Below the pieces are notes generated by a model. That model saw only the letters and a program-made list of their open reading frames with translations, searched no databases and was not told the origin of the DNA. From JAENVT01 sp039931555 (GTDB lineage Bacteria; Actinomycetota; Acidimicrobiia; Acidimicrobiales; Ilumatobacteraceae), in contig JBDTRP010000056.1 of NCBI GenBank assembly GCA_039931555.1, positions 1-8,393 of the forward strand: DNA of 8,393 bases, given 5' to 3'. The position numbers and the translations under genes were made by a program. Each line of letters opens with the position of its first letter. Position 1 is the stretch's first letter. Below, piece by piece: positions 1 through 7,206 of this stretch.

Positions 1-24
1 AGCGAACACATCTCGACGTCACCG

Positions 25-628
25 TCAACCCGTTGACCACTCGAGGTGGTCGCCGGCGTGCACCGCCAGCTTCCAGTCTGCCACATAGCACGCACTGTTT
101 ATGGCGAGGGATGCTTTGTCGGCTGCACCGCAGGGAAGCTGTTGATGCGCTGCCTGCTCGACGAGCTGGATGAGTGCAGCGTTGCCGGATCTCTGCGCCA
201 CCGTGAGCGGGCTGACGTCGTCCCAGCCCGCCCACATCGGATCGGCGCCAGCGGCGAGCAGCAGCGTGGCGGTCCCGGCTTCTCCTACCTCGTACGTGTG
301 CCAAAGCGCGTTGGTGATCTCGTCCGGGGCGTACCCGCCGTCGCATAGCAACTCGCCGACCGGATCCACGAGGCCCATCGACACAGCATGGAACAACCGG
401 GTGTGCGCGCAGCTCTCGATCAACCGTCGGGCCGCCGCGCGGTTGTACGAAGATCACCGCGTCGTCCAGCGGTGAACCGCCCGTCAGCACCCGGCCGGGC
501 GCCGCGATGTCTGCGCCAGCAGCAAAGAGCGCGTCGATCGCTTCGACGTCATCGGAGCTGGTAGCCCAGTGCAACGGCGTCTCGGCGTGCGGACCGATGA
601 AGCGGGCGTTCACATTGGCGCAGGAGTG
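25..628 (-). pseudogene. Ankyrin-repeat protein gene, frameshifted and 5'-truncated
   Basis: Read on the minus strand, two frames together give one continuous ankyrin-repeat protein. The upstream part (628 down to about 447) encodes ANVNARFIGPHAETPLHWAT, then a helix pair ending in a typical repeat end (ALFAAGADI) and PLDDAVIF. The downstream part (about 447 down to 25) continues with NRAAARRLIESCAHTRLFHA, LLLAAGADP and SPLTVAQRSGNAALIQLVEQ. TPLHWA and LLLAAGAD are ankyrin consensus elements, which mediate protein-protein contacts. The switch between frames lies near 442-452 and needs one extra or two missing bases. Above 628 the reading frame hits a stop and no start or N-terminal repeat is recognisable. 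The intact downstream piece alone (TTG start at 423, 132 residues) could be expressed, but it would begin in the middle of a repeat. The next gene, a permease, points the other way and begins only about 50 bases away. A sequencing error at the junction is the alternative to genuine decay. Confidence 0.72.
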
Positions 629-681
629 TCACCGAACGCTGCCGGATGAGGGCGTGAGGGTGCCAGCCCCCTTCGGTTCAG

Positions 682-3306
682 GTGCTCGCACCCTTTCGCC
701 CGGCGGCCCGGGCGTGGTCCACTGCACGGGTGGAGGCGCGTGCTGCGAGCTTTGTGTTGTGGCGGGAGCTTCGGCGACGAGCCGCGGCCTACGTGGGGCT
801 CGTGATCCTCGTGGGCTTTGGTGGCGGTGCCGCGGTGGGGGCGCTGGTGGCGGCAGATCGCACCGACCGCGCCTACCTGGGCTACGTGCGCTCGGCGTCG
901 GTGGAGGGACTCACCGTGAACCCCAGCCTTGCGACAGTCGCGATGGACCGCGAGATGCGCCGCCTTCCGGGTGTGCACGACGTGCACGTCGATTGGCTCT
1001 TCGCCGCCACGGTGTCAGTGGTGGGCCCGGCGCCGCTGAAGAACGTGCTGAGCAGCGACGACCAGCTCCAAGTGCGCGGCTCGACCGACGGCCGCTACGA
1101 GGCGGTCGACCGGCCGGTCGTGACCGAGGGCCGCTTCGCGTCTGGTCGTGGCGAGGTCTTCGTCAGCGAGGACTACCGGGCGGCGCTCGACCAGGTGGAG
1201 CATCGTCACCTGCACGCGGGTGACCGGATCGACCTTGCCTTCTGGTGGGGGCCGATCGCCGACGTTGGCCTCCCACTCGACCAAGTGGTGACGCCGATCG
1301 GCGTCGAGCACGTGCGCATCGCGGGTTACGGCCACCTCGCCGACGAGGTGCTGCCTGACGAGTTGTACGCACGCCGGCGCCTGATCGTCAGCCAGGACAT
1401 CGCCAAGCGCTATGCGTGCCTCGGTGAGCTGAGTCCGGAGATGACGCTGGACGAGGCGCTCGCATCGGTGTACCCCGACGACTGCTCGACCCAGTACCCG
1501 TACTATTCGCTCGATGTGGACCCGGGCAGCACGAGCCGGGTCAAGGTGCACGCCGCGTTCGAGGCGGCCGTGCAGAAGCTGTCCCCGATGATCCCGAAGG
1601 CCGTGGCCGAGGAAGGCGTCGGCTACTACTACGTCGCTCAGGACCGGTCCGACGTCGATCGCAACGTGGCCAACATCACGCGACCGACAGTCGCTGCCTT
1701 CGTGGTGTTCGGCGGCGTCGCCGCGCTCGCGGTGCTGACGGTCGCCGCTCTGGTGATCGCCCGGATGCTGCGCTTGGACCTCGCTGCCCAGGCGACGCTG
1801 CGGGCGTTGGGTGCAACGCGGGCCCAGCGAATGCAGTTCGCGGCCGGGCCGATTGCTGTGGCTACGGCTGCGGGTCTCGCCCTAGCGATCCCGGTGGCTG
1901 CTGCAATGTCGACGGTGGGCCCGGTCGGCGCGGTGCGATCGGTGGCGGTGGCGCCCCACCGCACGTTGGCTTTGCCCGCGGCCGTCGTGGTGCCATCGCT
2001 CCTGGGCATGGGCGTGGTGCTGGTCCTGATCGTGGTGCTGCTCGGGTTCGCAGCCGTACGACGGACGGTTGCTCCCGAGCAGCAGCCGCTACGGCGCAAC
2101 CGGGTCGTGGCGAGCCTCAGGCGCACTGCTCGACCATCGGCGGCGCTGGGCGTGGGAGCTGCGATGGGCGCCCGCCGCTCTGACGGTTCGCTCGCTGTGC
2201 TGGCCGGTTGCGCGGTCGCGGTGGCCGCCGTGGTCGCTGCGGTCGTGTTCGGCGCCAATCTCACCGGCATGATCCACGACCCCGACCAGTACGGCTGGCC
2301 CTGGGACGTCGCGGTGATCACGGGGGCTGGCTACGGCGACACGATGCCGGACGCGGTGGCCAAGACGTTGCGCCACGACCCGGCGGTGCAGGACTACGGC
2401 ATCTTCGGCTTCGACAGCTCGATCACGTTCGAGGGCCGTTCGGTGCCGACGGTCCTGGCCCTCCCGGGCGCGGGGCCGGCGCCCTTCCCTGTCGTCGCGG
2501 GACGGCTCGCGACGCACCCGGGTGAGGTCGTTCTGGGCGGCGCCACGGCTCGCCGGTTGCACCTCTCCATCGGTGACGACGTGACCGTCGGCTCACCGGT
2601 TGGCGACCTGCCGACCGAGGTCGTTGGCATCGTGGCGATGCCGTATCTCGGTTCGTTCCTCGCCGACCGCACAGGGCTTGGCGAGGGGGCGTTCATGCCG
2701 ATCGCCTTCGACCCGGAGCCGGGGTCGCCCGACCAGTTCCCCGGCACGCTCACCGCGATCCGCCTCCGACCAGGGACTGACGCGGCGAAGTTCCTCGCTC
2801 GCATCCAGCCGAAGCTCCAGGGGTGGGATGCGAACGGCGCACCGCCGACGGCCACCCACGCGGCAGCCGTCCGCCCGCCGGCGATCATAAACGCCGGCAC
2901 GATCCGGGTCGCACCGCTTGCGTTGGGCGGGATCCTCGGCGTCGGCCTGGCCATCGGCATGGCGCTCTCCATCGGTGTGTCGGTGCGCGACCGTCGGCGC
3001 GAGCTGGCTATCGTGCGCGCCCTCGGGTTCCGCCGGAGCGATGTGCGGGCCACGGTCGTGTGGCAGGCCATGGCCATCGTGGCGGTGGGCCTCGTCGTCG
3101 GCATGCCGCTCGGGGTCATCGCGGGTCGCGGCGCGTGGCGTGTGTTCGCCCATCAGCTGGGAGTCGTCCCGAGCGCCGACGTGTCGTTTGTCGCGCTCAT
3201 CGCGGTGGCGCTCGGATCGGTGGTCCTGGGCCTGCTCGCCGCGGCCGGGCCGATCCGTACCGCCGTGCGGATCGTGCCGAGCGACGTGCTGCGCGACACG
3301 CCCTAA
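682..3306 (+). CDS. ABC transporter permease with two FtsX domains (MacB-like)
   Basis: This 874-residue membrane protein has the layout of large actinobacterial FtsX-type permeases. TM1 is at about residues 36-58 (VGLVILVGFGGGAAVGALVA), followed by an extracytoplasmic domain to about 330. The first FtsX domain has TMs near 336-363, 389-410 and 430-460. TM5 is near 501-530, a second extracytoplasmic domain runs to about 735, and a C-terminal FtsX domain has TMs near 742-768, 793-819 and 836-861. Both FtsX domains keep the cytoplasmic coupling segment: QATLRALGATRAQR from residue 370 and ELAIVRALGFRRSDVRATV from 774. Family knowledge: such permeases work with a separate ABC ATPase, usually encoded next door, in lipoprotein, peptide or drug export or in mechanotransmission. 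No ATPase is present here; the left neighbour is a broken ankyrin gene on the other strand. The start is uncertain. GTG 682 gives the longest product but has no Shine-Dalgarno, and in-frame GTGs at 730 and 754 would still precede TM1. The length is normal for the family. The substrate cannot be told. Confidence 0.9.
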   Translation: MLAPFRPAARAWSTARVEARAASFVLWRELRRRAAAYVGLVILVGFGGGAAVGALVAADRTDRAYLGYVRSASVEGLTVNPSLATVAMDREMRRLPGVHDVHVDWLFAATVSVVGPAPLKNVLSSDDQLQVRGSTDGRYEAVDRPVVTEGRFASGRGEVFVSEDYRAALDQVEHRHLHAGDRIDLAFWWGPIADVGLPLDQVVTPIGVEHVRIAGYGHLADEVLPDELYARRRLIVSQDIAKRYACLGELSPEMTLDEALASVYPDDCSTQYPYYSLDVDPGSTSRVKVHAAFEAAVQKLSPMIPKAVAEEGVGYYYVAQDRSDVDRNVANITRPTVAAFVVFGGVAALAVLTVAALVIARMLRLDLAAQATLRALGATRAQRMQFAAGPIAVATAAGLALAIPVAAAMSTVGPVGAVRSVAVAPHRTLALPAAVVVPSLLGMGVVLVLIVVLLGFAAVRRTVAPEQQPLRRNRVVASLRRTARPSAALGVGAAMGARRSDGSLAVLAGCAVAVAAVVAAVVFGANLTGMIHDPDQYGWPWDVAVITGAGYGDTMPDAVAKTLRHDPAVQDYGIFGFDSSITFEGRSVPTVLALPGAGPAPFPVVAGRLATHPGEVVLGGATARRLHLSIGDDVTVGSPVGDLPTEVVGIVAMPYLGSFLADRTGLGEGAFMPIAFDPEPGSPDQFPGTLTAIRLRPGTDAAKFLARIQPKLQGWDANGAPPTATHAAAVRPPAIINAGTIRVAPLALGGILGVGLAIGMALSIGVSVRDRRRELAIVRALGFRRSDVRATVVWQAMAIVAVGLVVGMPLGVIAGRGAWRVFAHQLGVVPSADVSFVALIAVALGSVVLGLLAAAGPIRTAVRIVPSDVLRDTP

Positions 3307-3579
3307 ATGGCTAGGTCCAAGCCCATCAGCTCACCATCCACCGGTCGTGAGAGATCGAGCGGATCACCGCGCACGAAGGGGGTGGCCGTCAAAAGCGATC
3401 CACCGATCCGTTGGACCAGTTCTCGATTGAGGGCGGTGTGGAGGAACGACCTCGGGGAGATCGGCGGCGAGCGATTCCACCACTGCCATCCGGGACTCGA
3501 GCAGTGCTGGATCGGCGCGTCGACGATCCGCGAGCTTGATCGCCAGAGCCCACCGAACGCCCCGTAATGCTCGACCCGC
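3303..3579 (-). pseudogene. Frameshifted remnant of an unrecognised gene, convergent with the permease
   Basis: On the minus strand the frame open from 3579 encodes an Ala/Leu/Arg-rich helical stretch (LRGVRWALAIKLADRRR, then ADPALLESRMAVVESLAADL, then PE). At about 3448-3452 a single extra base moves the natural continuation into another frame, which reads SFLHTALNRELVQRI and runs on to a TAG stop at 3305-3303. Joined, the pattern (helix, LAADLPE, SFLHTALNRELVQ) looks like the helical C-terminal part of a larger regulatory or ATPase-type protein, but I do not recognise a specific family. The stop codon overlaps the TAA of the permease (3304-3306) tail-to-tail, which suggests this is the true 3' end of a former gene. 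A TGA at 3582-3580 closes the upstream side, so most of the gene is absent. No promoter or ribosome site is visible. The continuity across the frameshift is my inference, and a chance open frame remains possible. Confidence 0.33.
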
Positions 3580-3827
3580 TCAGCGTCGGCGGGTGCCCTG
3601 TAACGCCGGGTCGGAGACACGCCCAGATATGTACGCGCTGGTTGCCGAGCTGGCGGCGTCGTTCTGCGCCGCGCGTTCTGAGCGGTTCTTGAGCCCGCGG
3701 AATCTGCATCGTTGGCGGTGGTGTCCTATTGGTTGTGGCCTTGTACGCGCCTCAGGTGGGTGCCCGGGCGCCGACGCGGGGCTCGTTCACCAGGGCGCGG
3801 ACAAGCCGGCCTCCGCTTGGGCACGCG

Positions 3828-4637
3828 TCAAGCCCAGAGGCCGATATAGCGCTCGAATGACTCTGCGACCGAAGTAACGACTCCGTCGAGCACGTCTCTC
3901 GTGGCCATCAGATCGTGCGCCACGGCCCGGTCGGACCATTCGAGCAAGATCATGACCTCTCCATCGGAAGGTTCGATCTTGGACCACCGTTGTGCTGCAG
4001 TGGCGCGATCGGTGGTCCAGCAACTGTCGTGAACGCTGACGAGTCCGGCCACAGCGAGCAACGTCTTTCGAGCCATTCGCGTTCCGAGGCGAGACGCCTC
4101 GAAACCGTCTTGCAGCGCTTGATGCCATCGCTGAACGTGGAGATTGATGTCACCGTTGAATCCGCGTGCGGCCCGTACATCTCCACTGAAATCCGGCAAC
4201 GAACTTCGAGGGTCGACGCCCGCAAGGTGCGCGCAGTAGTGACGAAGGAAGACACGATTCCCATAGGCCTCGTCGCTTTCCCCGTCGTAGTCGCTGGATG
4301 TCGCAACAGCAATCTCAACACCTCTGCACAAGCCATCGAACTCTGCTGAGAGTTCCCGCCCAATGTCCTCGGCAGCGGACCGCGGAACATCGATCGCAAG
4401 GAGATCGACGTCCGAGCAGCCGACCTGCGCTGCACCGGTAGCGACCGACCCGTACAGGTACAGCGATCCACGACGCATGTCTCGAACACGATCTGCAGCG
4501 GCCATGACTATCGGCTCGAACAACGCCGAGACTCGATCGCAGCGAACACCCGTGACAATCGAGCCCGACTCGGACAGACCCTCATCGACGTCACGCACCC
4601 AGGCCATCACCTTCGATGAAACGCAGTTGCACACCAC
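3828..4637 (-). CDS. Nucleotidyltransferase-domain protein, aminoglycoside adenylyltransferase-like
   Basis: With a GTG start at 4637 the product has 269 residues. It carries the polymerase-beta-type nucleotidyltransferase signature: YLYGSVATG at about 60-68 (GS at 63-64), then GCSDVDLLAID with metal-binding Asp76 and Asp78. A third acidic residue, Glu108, lies in a VEIAV strand. The C-terminal half is helical, with an arginine/lysine-rich segment (RLGTRMARKTLLAVAGL) and a late acidic stretch (EPSDGEVMILLEWSD). The fold and length match ANT(3'')/AadA-type enzymes, which transfer AMP from ATP to a small molecule such as streptomycin or spectinomycin. The substrate here is not provable from sequence, and a housekeeping or toxin-type (MNT) nucleotidyltransferase is the alternative; no HEPN partner gene is adjacent. 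The start was chosen because GGGAG lies five bases upstream of GTG 4637. Other starts are TTG 4658, GTG 4634 and ATG 4607. The gene is monocistronic and divergent from the downstream hydrolase. Confidence 0.8.
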   Translation of the reverse strand: MVCNCVSSKVMAWVRDVDEGLSESGSIVTGVRCDRVSALFEPIVMAAADRVRDMRRGSLYLYGSVATGAAQVGCSDVDLLAIDVPRSAAEDIGRELSAEFDGLCRGVEIAVATSSDYDGESDEAYGNRVFLRHYCAHLAGVDPRSSLPDFSGDVRAARGFNGDINLHVQRWHQALQDGFEASRLGTRMARKTLLAVAGLVSVHDSCWTTDRATAAQRWSKIEPSDGEVMILLEWSDRAVAHDLMATRDVLDGVVTSVAESFERYIGLWA

Positions 4638-4642
4638 CGAGT

Positions 4643-4647
4643 CTCCC
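4643..4647 (-). promoter_or_regulatory. Ribosome binding site of the nucleotidyltransferase gene
   Basis: The minus strand reads GGGAG, then five bases (ACTCG), then GTG GTG. This supports initiation at GTG 4637 (or GTG 4634, eight bases away) over the longer TTG 4658 frame, which has no purine-rich tract before it. Confidence 0.5.
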
Positions 4648-4899
4648 AGCTCCACCAATACAGCACACCGAGGCGCCGATCGGTGCGAGTCGGTCGACGT
4701 CGGCGTGACGTGGTTTTGGGCGAGCGTTCTGTGCGTGGACCGCGTCGGAATTGTTCAAACGGACGCCGCCACTGTCGCGATGGGATCGCCGGCCGCATAG
4801 GTTCGAGTCGAGCCTGACAACGACGACCACCACGCTTCGCGATGCCCGGCGGTTGATGCGGCGCCATGCGCCTGGCGGCACCTCGCGGTTCGGGGTGAC

Positions 4900-5070
4900 A
4901 TGCTGGGGTTTGTCTGGATCGGATCACAAGGCGGCACGAACCTGCTCGGATTGGTCAAACACGTCCCCAGAGTCGAGCTGGGATACTTCGGCGAGACGTT
5001 CGGTCGGTCGAGCGACGATGCGCTCCATCGGGAGCCTGCGATCCGTGAGACGATCGAAACGCCCATTTGA
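4900..5070 (+). CDS. Possible small ORF upstream of the hydrolase (56 residues)
   Basis: ATG 4900 opens a 56-residue frame beginning MLGFVWIGSQGGTNLLGLVK and ending REPAIRETIETPI, with stop TGA at 5068-5070. The same frame stays open well upstream of the ATG, so it could instead be the tail of a longer or decayed gene; the residue mix (mixed polar, few arginine runs) looks more protein-like than the shadow frames nearby. A GGGGTG tract sits only about two bases before the ATG, a poor spacing. Its stop overlaps the Shine-Dalgarno of the lipoprotein hydrolase and ends ten bases before that gene's start, which would suit translational coupling or an operon leader. I recognise no family. The rest of the intergenic region (4659-4899) shows no gene or convincing promoter. 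Confidence 0.28.
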   Translation: MLGFVWIGSQGGTNLLGLVKHVPRVELGYFGETFGRSSDDALHREPAIRETIETPI

Positions 5071-5075
5071 GGGAG
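5069..5075 (+). promoter_or_regulatory. Ribosome binding site of the hydrolase gene
   Basis: GAGGGAG lies five bases before ATG 5081. It decides the start, because the reading frame itself is open from 4751 and the upstream 110 codons would bury the signal peptide inside the protein. Confidence 0.75.
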
Positions 5076-5080
5076 CGTTG

Positions 5081-6598
5081 ATGAACATCCGCATGAAGTT
5101 GACGTCCGAAGCCGGTGCTGCGGTGTGCCTGTCGTTGCTCGTCTCGGCTTGTTCGTCCGGAAAGTCAACCGACCGCACGCCGATCACTGCTGCCGTTGAA
5201 CCTCTTGCGACAGTGACCCCGGTTGTCGCTGATGGATCCGTGCCGGCTGTGAAGGTCGTCTCGTGGCATTCGTGTGGCAGGGGTGGTTCGTTCGAATGTA
5301 CGAGCGTGTCGGTGCCATGGGACTACGCCGATCCGACGGCAGGGACCCTCGACATCCCGGTCATGCGTAGTACCGCGTCCAGTTCGGAACCTCGCCTTGG
5401 CACGATCGTGTTCAACCCAGGCGGTCCAGGGTTCCCGGGCACGCAAGTGTTGAACGCGCTCAGCGGATACTTCGGCGGGTTGCGTGACCGGTTCGACATC
5501 GTCTCGTTCGACCCGAGAGGAACCGGGGGCGCGCAGCGAGTGGATTGCGGGATCGATCCGGTTGCCCTCGTCGCACTCGACCAGACGGGCGGCTCCGGCA
5601 GTGCGGCCGCGCAGGCTTGGGCGGCGATGGCCACGGCGTGCCGCAACAAGCTGGGCGACCACTTGAGGCTGGTCTCGTCCGAGGAGACGGCCAAAGATGT
5701 CGATCTGATCCGCCAGGCACTTGGTGTGGAGACCATCGACTGGTTCGGGTTGTCGCATGGGACCCGTCTCGGTTTCGAGTACCTCAGACAATTCCCCGAT
5801 CGGGTCCGCTCGATGGTCCTCGATGGTGCGGTCGAACCAGCGAGCACCTTGGAGCAGAGGGTGCACGAAGCGGCGTCGGCGGCCGAGTCCGCGATTGAAA
5901 GCCTCCTCGGATCGTGCGCCGGTGAGATCCCGTGCCCGCTCGGCACGGACCCGTTGGACGCCTTCGACACGCTTGCCGAGCGACTGGCTCGCCAACCGCT
6001 GACTTCGACCGATGGGCACACCGTTGGGCTCGTCGCACTTCAGGTCGCGGCAGGGTCAGCGGCGTCGCTGCCCGCCTTCAACAGCCACAGTTTCATCGCC
6101 GCCTTGGCTGCTGACGGCGCGATACAAGCCGACCAGCTACTCGAGGTCGGGTCTCAGAACGACGTCACCGGCAATGACACGGCCGACGCCTACTGGACGA
6201 TCCTCTGCAACGACGACGCGGTCTCCCTCGATGCCAACGCTGTCGCCGGCCTCGCCCGCGAGTTGTCAGTGTCGGCTCCGCGGGCCGGCCTTGCAGCTGT
6301 CGCGACCTATGTTGCCCCGTGCGAAGCGTGTCCTGCGCCAACCGAACCGCCGGTGCCGACAAGCATCACGACCGAGGTCCCGGTGCTCGTGATCGGCTCG
6401 ACCGGCGATCCGAGCACGCCGTACATCTGGTCACAACACATGGCCGCGGCGATCAGCGGAGCACGTCTGCTGACCCGGCAAGGCGAAGGTCACACCGCGT
6501 GCTTTACAACCTTCCTGGCCGGCTGCACCGGGACGGCCATAGTGAACTTCTTCATCGACATCAACGCCACGGCCCTACCAGACAACTGCCCAGACTAG
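5081..6598 (+). CDS. Secreted lipoprotein alpha/beta hydrolase, tripeptidyl aminopeptidase (TAP-like) family
   Basis: The product is a 505-residue exported serine hydrolase. A short signal peptide with Arg4/Lys6 and hydrophobic core CLSLLVSAC ends in a lipobox (VSAC) with Cys24 as the predicted lipid-modified residue, so the enzyme should be anchored on the outer face of the membrane. The catalytic domain follows the order of the SlpD/SlpE/TAP family. The oxyanion-loop motif FNPGGPGFPG starts at residue 111, and FDPRGTGGA has its Asp at 144. The nucleophile elbow WFGLSHGTRLGFEY has Ser225. The C-terminal TAP-like domain has VLVIGSTGDPSTP with acid Asp443 and GEGHTACF with His471. Family members remove peptides from protein N-termini or hydrolyse other small amides and esters; Mycobacterium Hip1 is a relative. 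The elbow has His where Tyr is more usual (GLSHGT versus GxSYGT). Many cysteines suggest disulfides typical of exported members. ATG 5081 is preferred for its Shine-Dalgarno. The nucleotidyltransferase upstream is divergent, so the genes are probably not functionally linked. Confidence 0.9.
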   Translation: MNIRMKLTSEAGAAVCLSLLVSACSSGKSTDRTPITAAVEPLATVTPVVADGSVPAVKVVSWHSCGRGGSFECTSVSVPWDYADPTAGTLDIPVMRSTASSSEPRLGTIVFNPGGPGFPGTQVLNALSGYFGGLRDRFDIVSFDPRGTGGAQRVDCGIDPVALVALDQTGGSGSAAAQAWAAMATACRNKLGDHLRLVSSEETAKDVDLIRQALGVETIDWFGLSHGTRLGFEYLRQFPDRVRSMVLDGAVEPASTLEQRVHEAASAAESAIESLLGSCAGEIPCPLGTDPLDAFDTLAERLARQPLTSTDGHTVGLVALQVAAGSAASLPAFNSHSFIAALAADGAIQADQLLEVGSQNDVTGNDTADAYWTILCNDDAVSLDANAVAGLARELSVSAPRAGLAAVATYVAPCEACPAPTEPPVPTSITTEVPVLVIGSTGDPSTPYIWSQHMAAAISGARLLTRQGEGHTACFTTFLAGCTGTAIVNFFIDINATALPDNCPD

Positions 6599-6758
6599 AT
6601 GCAATGCCAGCACCGTCATCTCGGCACGCGCTGGCGGAGCGAGTTCCATACCAACACGTCGGCGATCGGTCAGCCCTGCCCTCTACCGCCGGCCACGGGA
6701 CAGCGCCGATGCGCCGATCTCTACCATCGCGCGTGCCAGCGTCTCCGCGGGCTGGGTC

Positions 6759-6849
6759 GGGCGCGATTTCGGTATTCCCGGTACTCACACCTCACCCAAC
6801 CAGGCTCAACGGGTTCGATTTCGGTACTGGGAATACCGGAATCGCGCCC
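6759..6849. repeat. 91-bp imperfect inverted repeat with a third internal core copy
   Basis: Two 26-base arms, 6759-6784 and 6824-6849, are reverse complements at 24 of 26 positions, separated by 39 bases. The core CGATTTCGGTA occurs at 6764-6774 and again in the same orientation at 6816-6826. A near copy lies in inverse orientation at 6834-6844 (TACCGGAATCG). The second and third copies can form a compact hairpin, an 11-base stem with one G-U pair and a 7-base loop, that competes with the long arm-to-arm stem. No T-run follows, so a classical intrinsic terminator is unlikely on the plus strand. It lies 160 bases after the hydrolase stop in a stretch without an intact gene. It could be a dispersed palindromic repeat, a miniature element, a transcript-end structure or an operator cluster. 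Confidence 0.8.
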
Positions 6850-6936
6850 AATGAGATGCGCGACTGGCTCGCCGAGAACCACGCTCCGAGCCGGCGTTCT
6901 GCGCCCTCGGGCCGGTCGCCTCGCGGATGCCCCTGA

Positions 6937-7206
6937 TCCCGTCGGTCGCTCCATCTCTCCTCAGCGTGTCCCGAGCAGTTCTTCGGTGTCGGTGGGCCCG
7001 GCGGCGATCGGGGCAATCATTGGCATCGCGCTCCCCATGACGGCAGTCGCTGGACCAGCGATGGCAACTGGGTGCTGGGCGGCGCTGCAGTTGTGCTGTA
7101 CGGATTGCACCACAGCGTCGTGACCACCCTGCTCGCTGCCGGCCTCGCAGGGCTCATCATCGTCCAAGTCGGTCAACACTGCCGAGATGGGTCGCTCGAG
7201 GCGTAA
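6937..7206 (+). pseudogene. Possible fragment of a membrane protein gene (hydrophobic hairpin)
   Basis: A plus-strand frame is open from just after TGA 6934-6936 to TAA 7204-7206. Its last 44 codons, from GTG 7072, encode VLGGAAVVLYGLHHS, then VVTTLLAAGLAGLIIVQVGQ and a polar tail (HCRDGSLEA). This looks like two transmembrane helices or a hairpin with GC-rich third positions, as in real genes here. No start with a Shine-Dalgarno is visible. Another hydrophobic stretch (AAIGAIIGIALPMTAVAGPA, about 7003-7062) lies just upstream in a different frame, which would fit a frameshifted remnant. The family is unknown. The rest of 6599-6936 holds the inverted repeat and no gene I can support. Confidence 0.25.

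Noticed and set aside
507..1223. 238-codon plus-strand frame overlapping the permease start
   Set aside because: Gly/Arg/Ala-rich with no domain pattern; the overlapping permease frame has clear TM helices and an FtsX architecture.
1638..3153. Long minus-strand frames opposite the permease (1638-2321, 2394-3119, 2593-3153)
   Set aside because: They are Ala/Arg/Thr-rich shadows produced by the GC-rich third positions of the permease codons.
3583..3827. Possible gene or structured RNA between the remnant and the nucleotidyltransferase
   Set aside because: Only short GC-rich palindromes (such as GCCCGGGC) of the kind expected by chance at this base composition; no frame or tRNA-like fold was convincing.
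3915..4800. Plus- and minus-strand frames overlapping the nucleotidyltransferase
   Set aside because: They have no recognisable motif, while the nucleotidyltransferase frame holds the intact catalytic signature.
4751..5080. 110-codon N-terminal extension of the hydrolase frame
   Set aside because: It would place the signal peptide and lipobox inside the protein, and a strong GAGGGAG precedes ATG 5081. The extension is rich in Ser/Arg, as expected of an unselected frame.
5165..6021. Minus-strand frames up to 284 codons opposite the hydrolase
   Set aside because: Shadow frames with Arg/Pro-rich composition; the hydrolase triad lies on the plus strand.
6683..6784. Minus-strand 33-codon frame ending QPAETLARAMVEIGASALSRGRR
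   Set aside because: GC-rich third positions and a helical look hint at a protein tail, but it is too short, has no start and merges into the inverted repeat, so it cannot be supported as a gene.
6816..6844. Intrinsic terminator for the hydrolase transcript
   Set aside because: The hairpin is plausible but has no T-run after it and lies over 200 bases from the stop codon, so the repeat description is safer.
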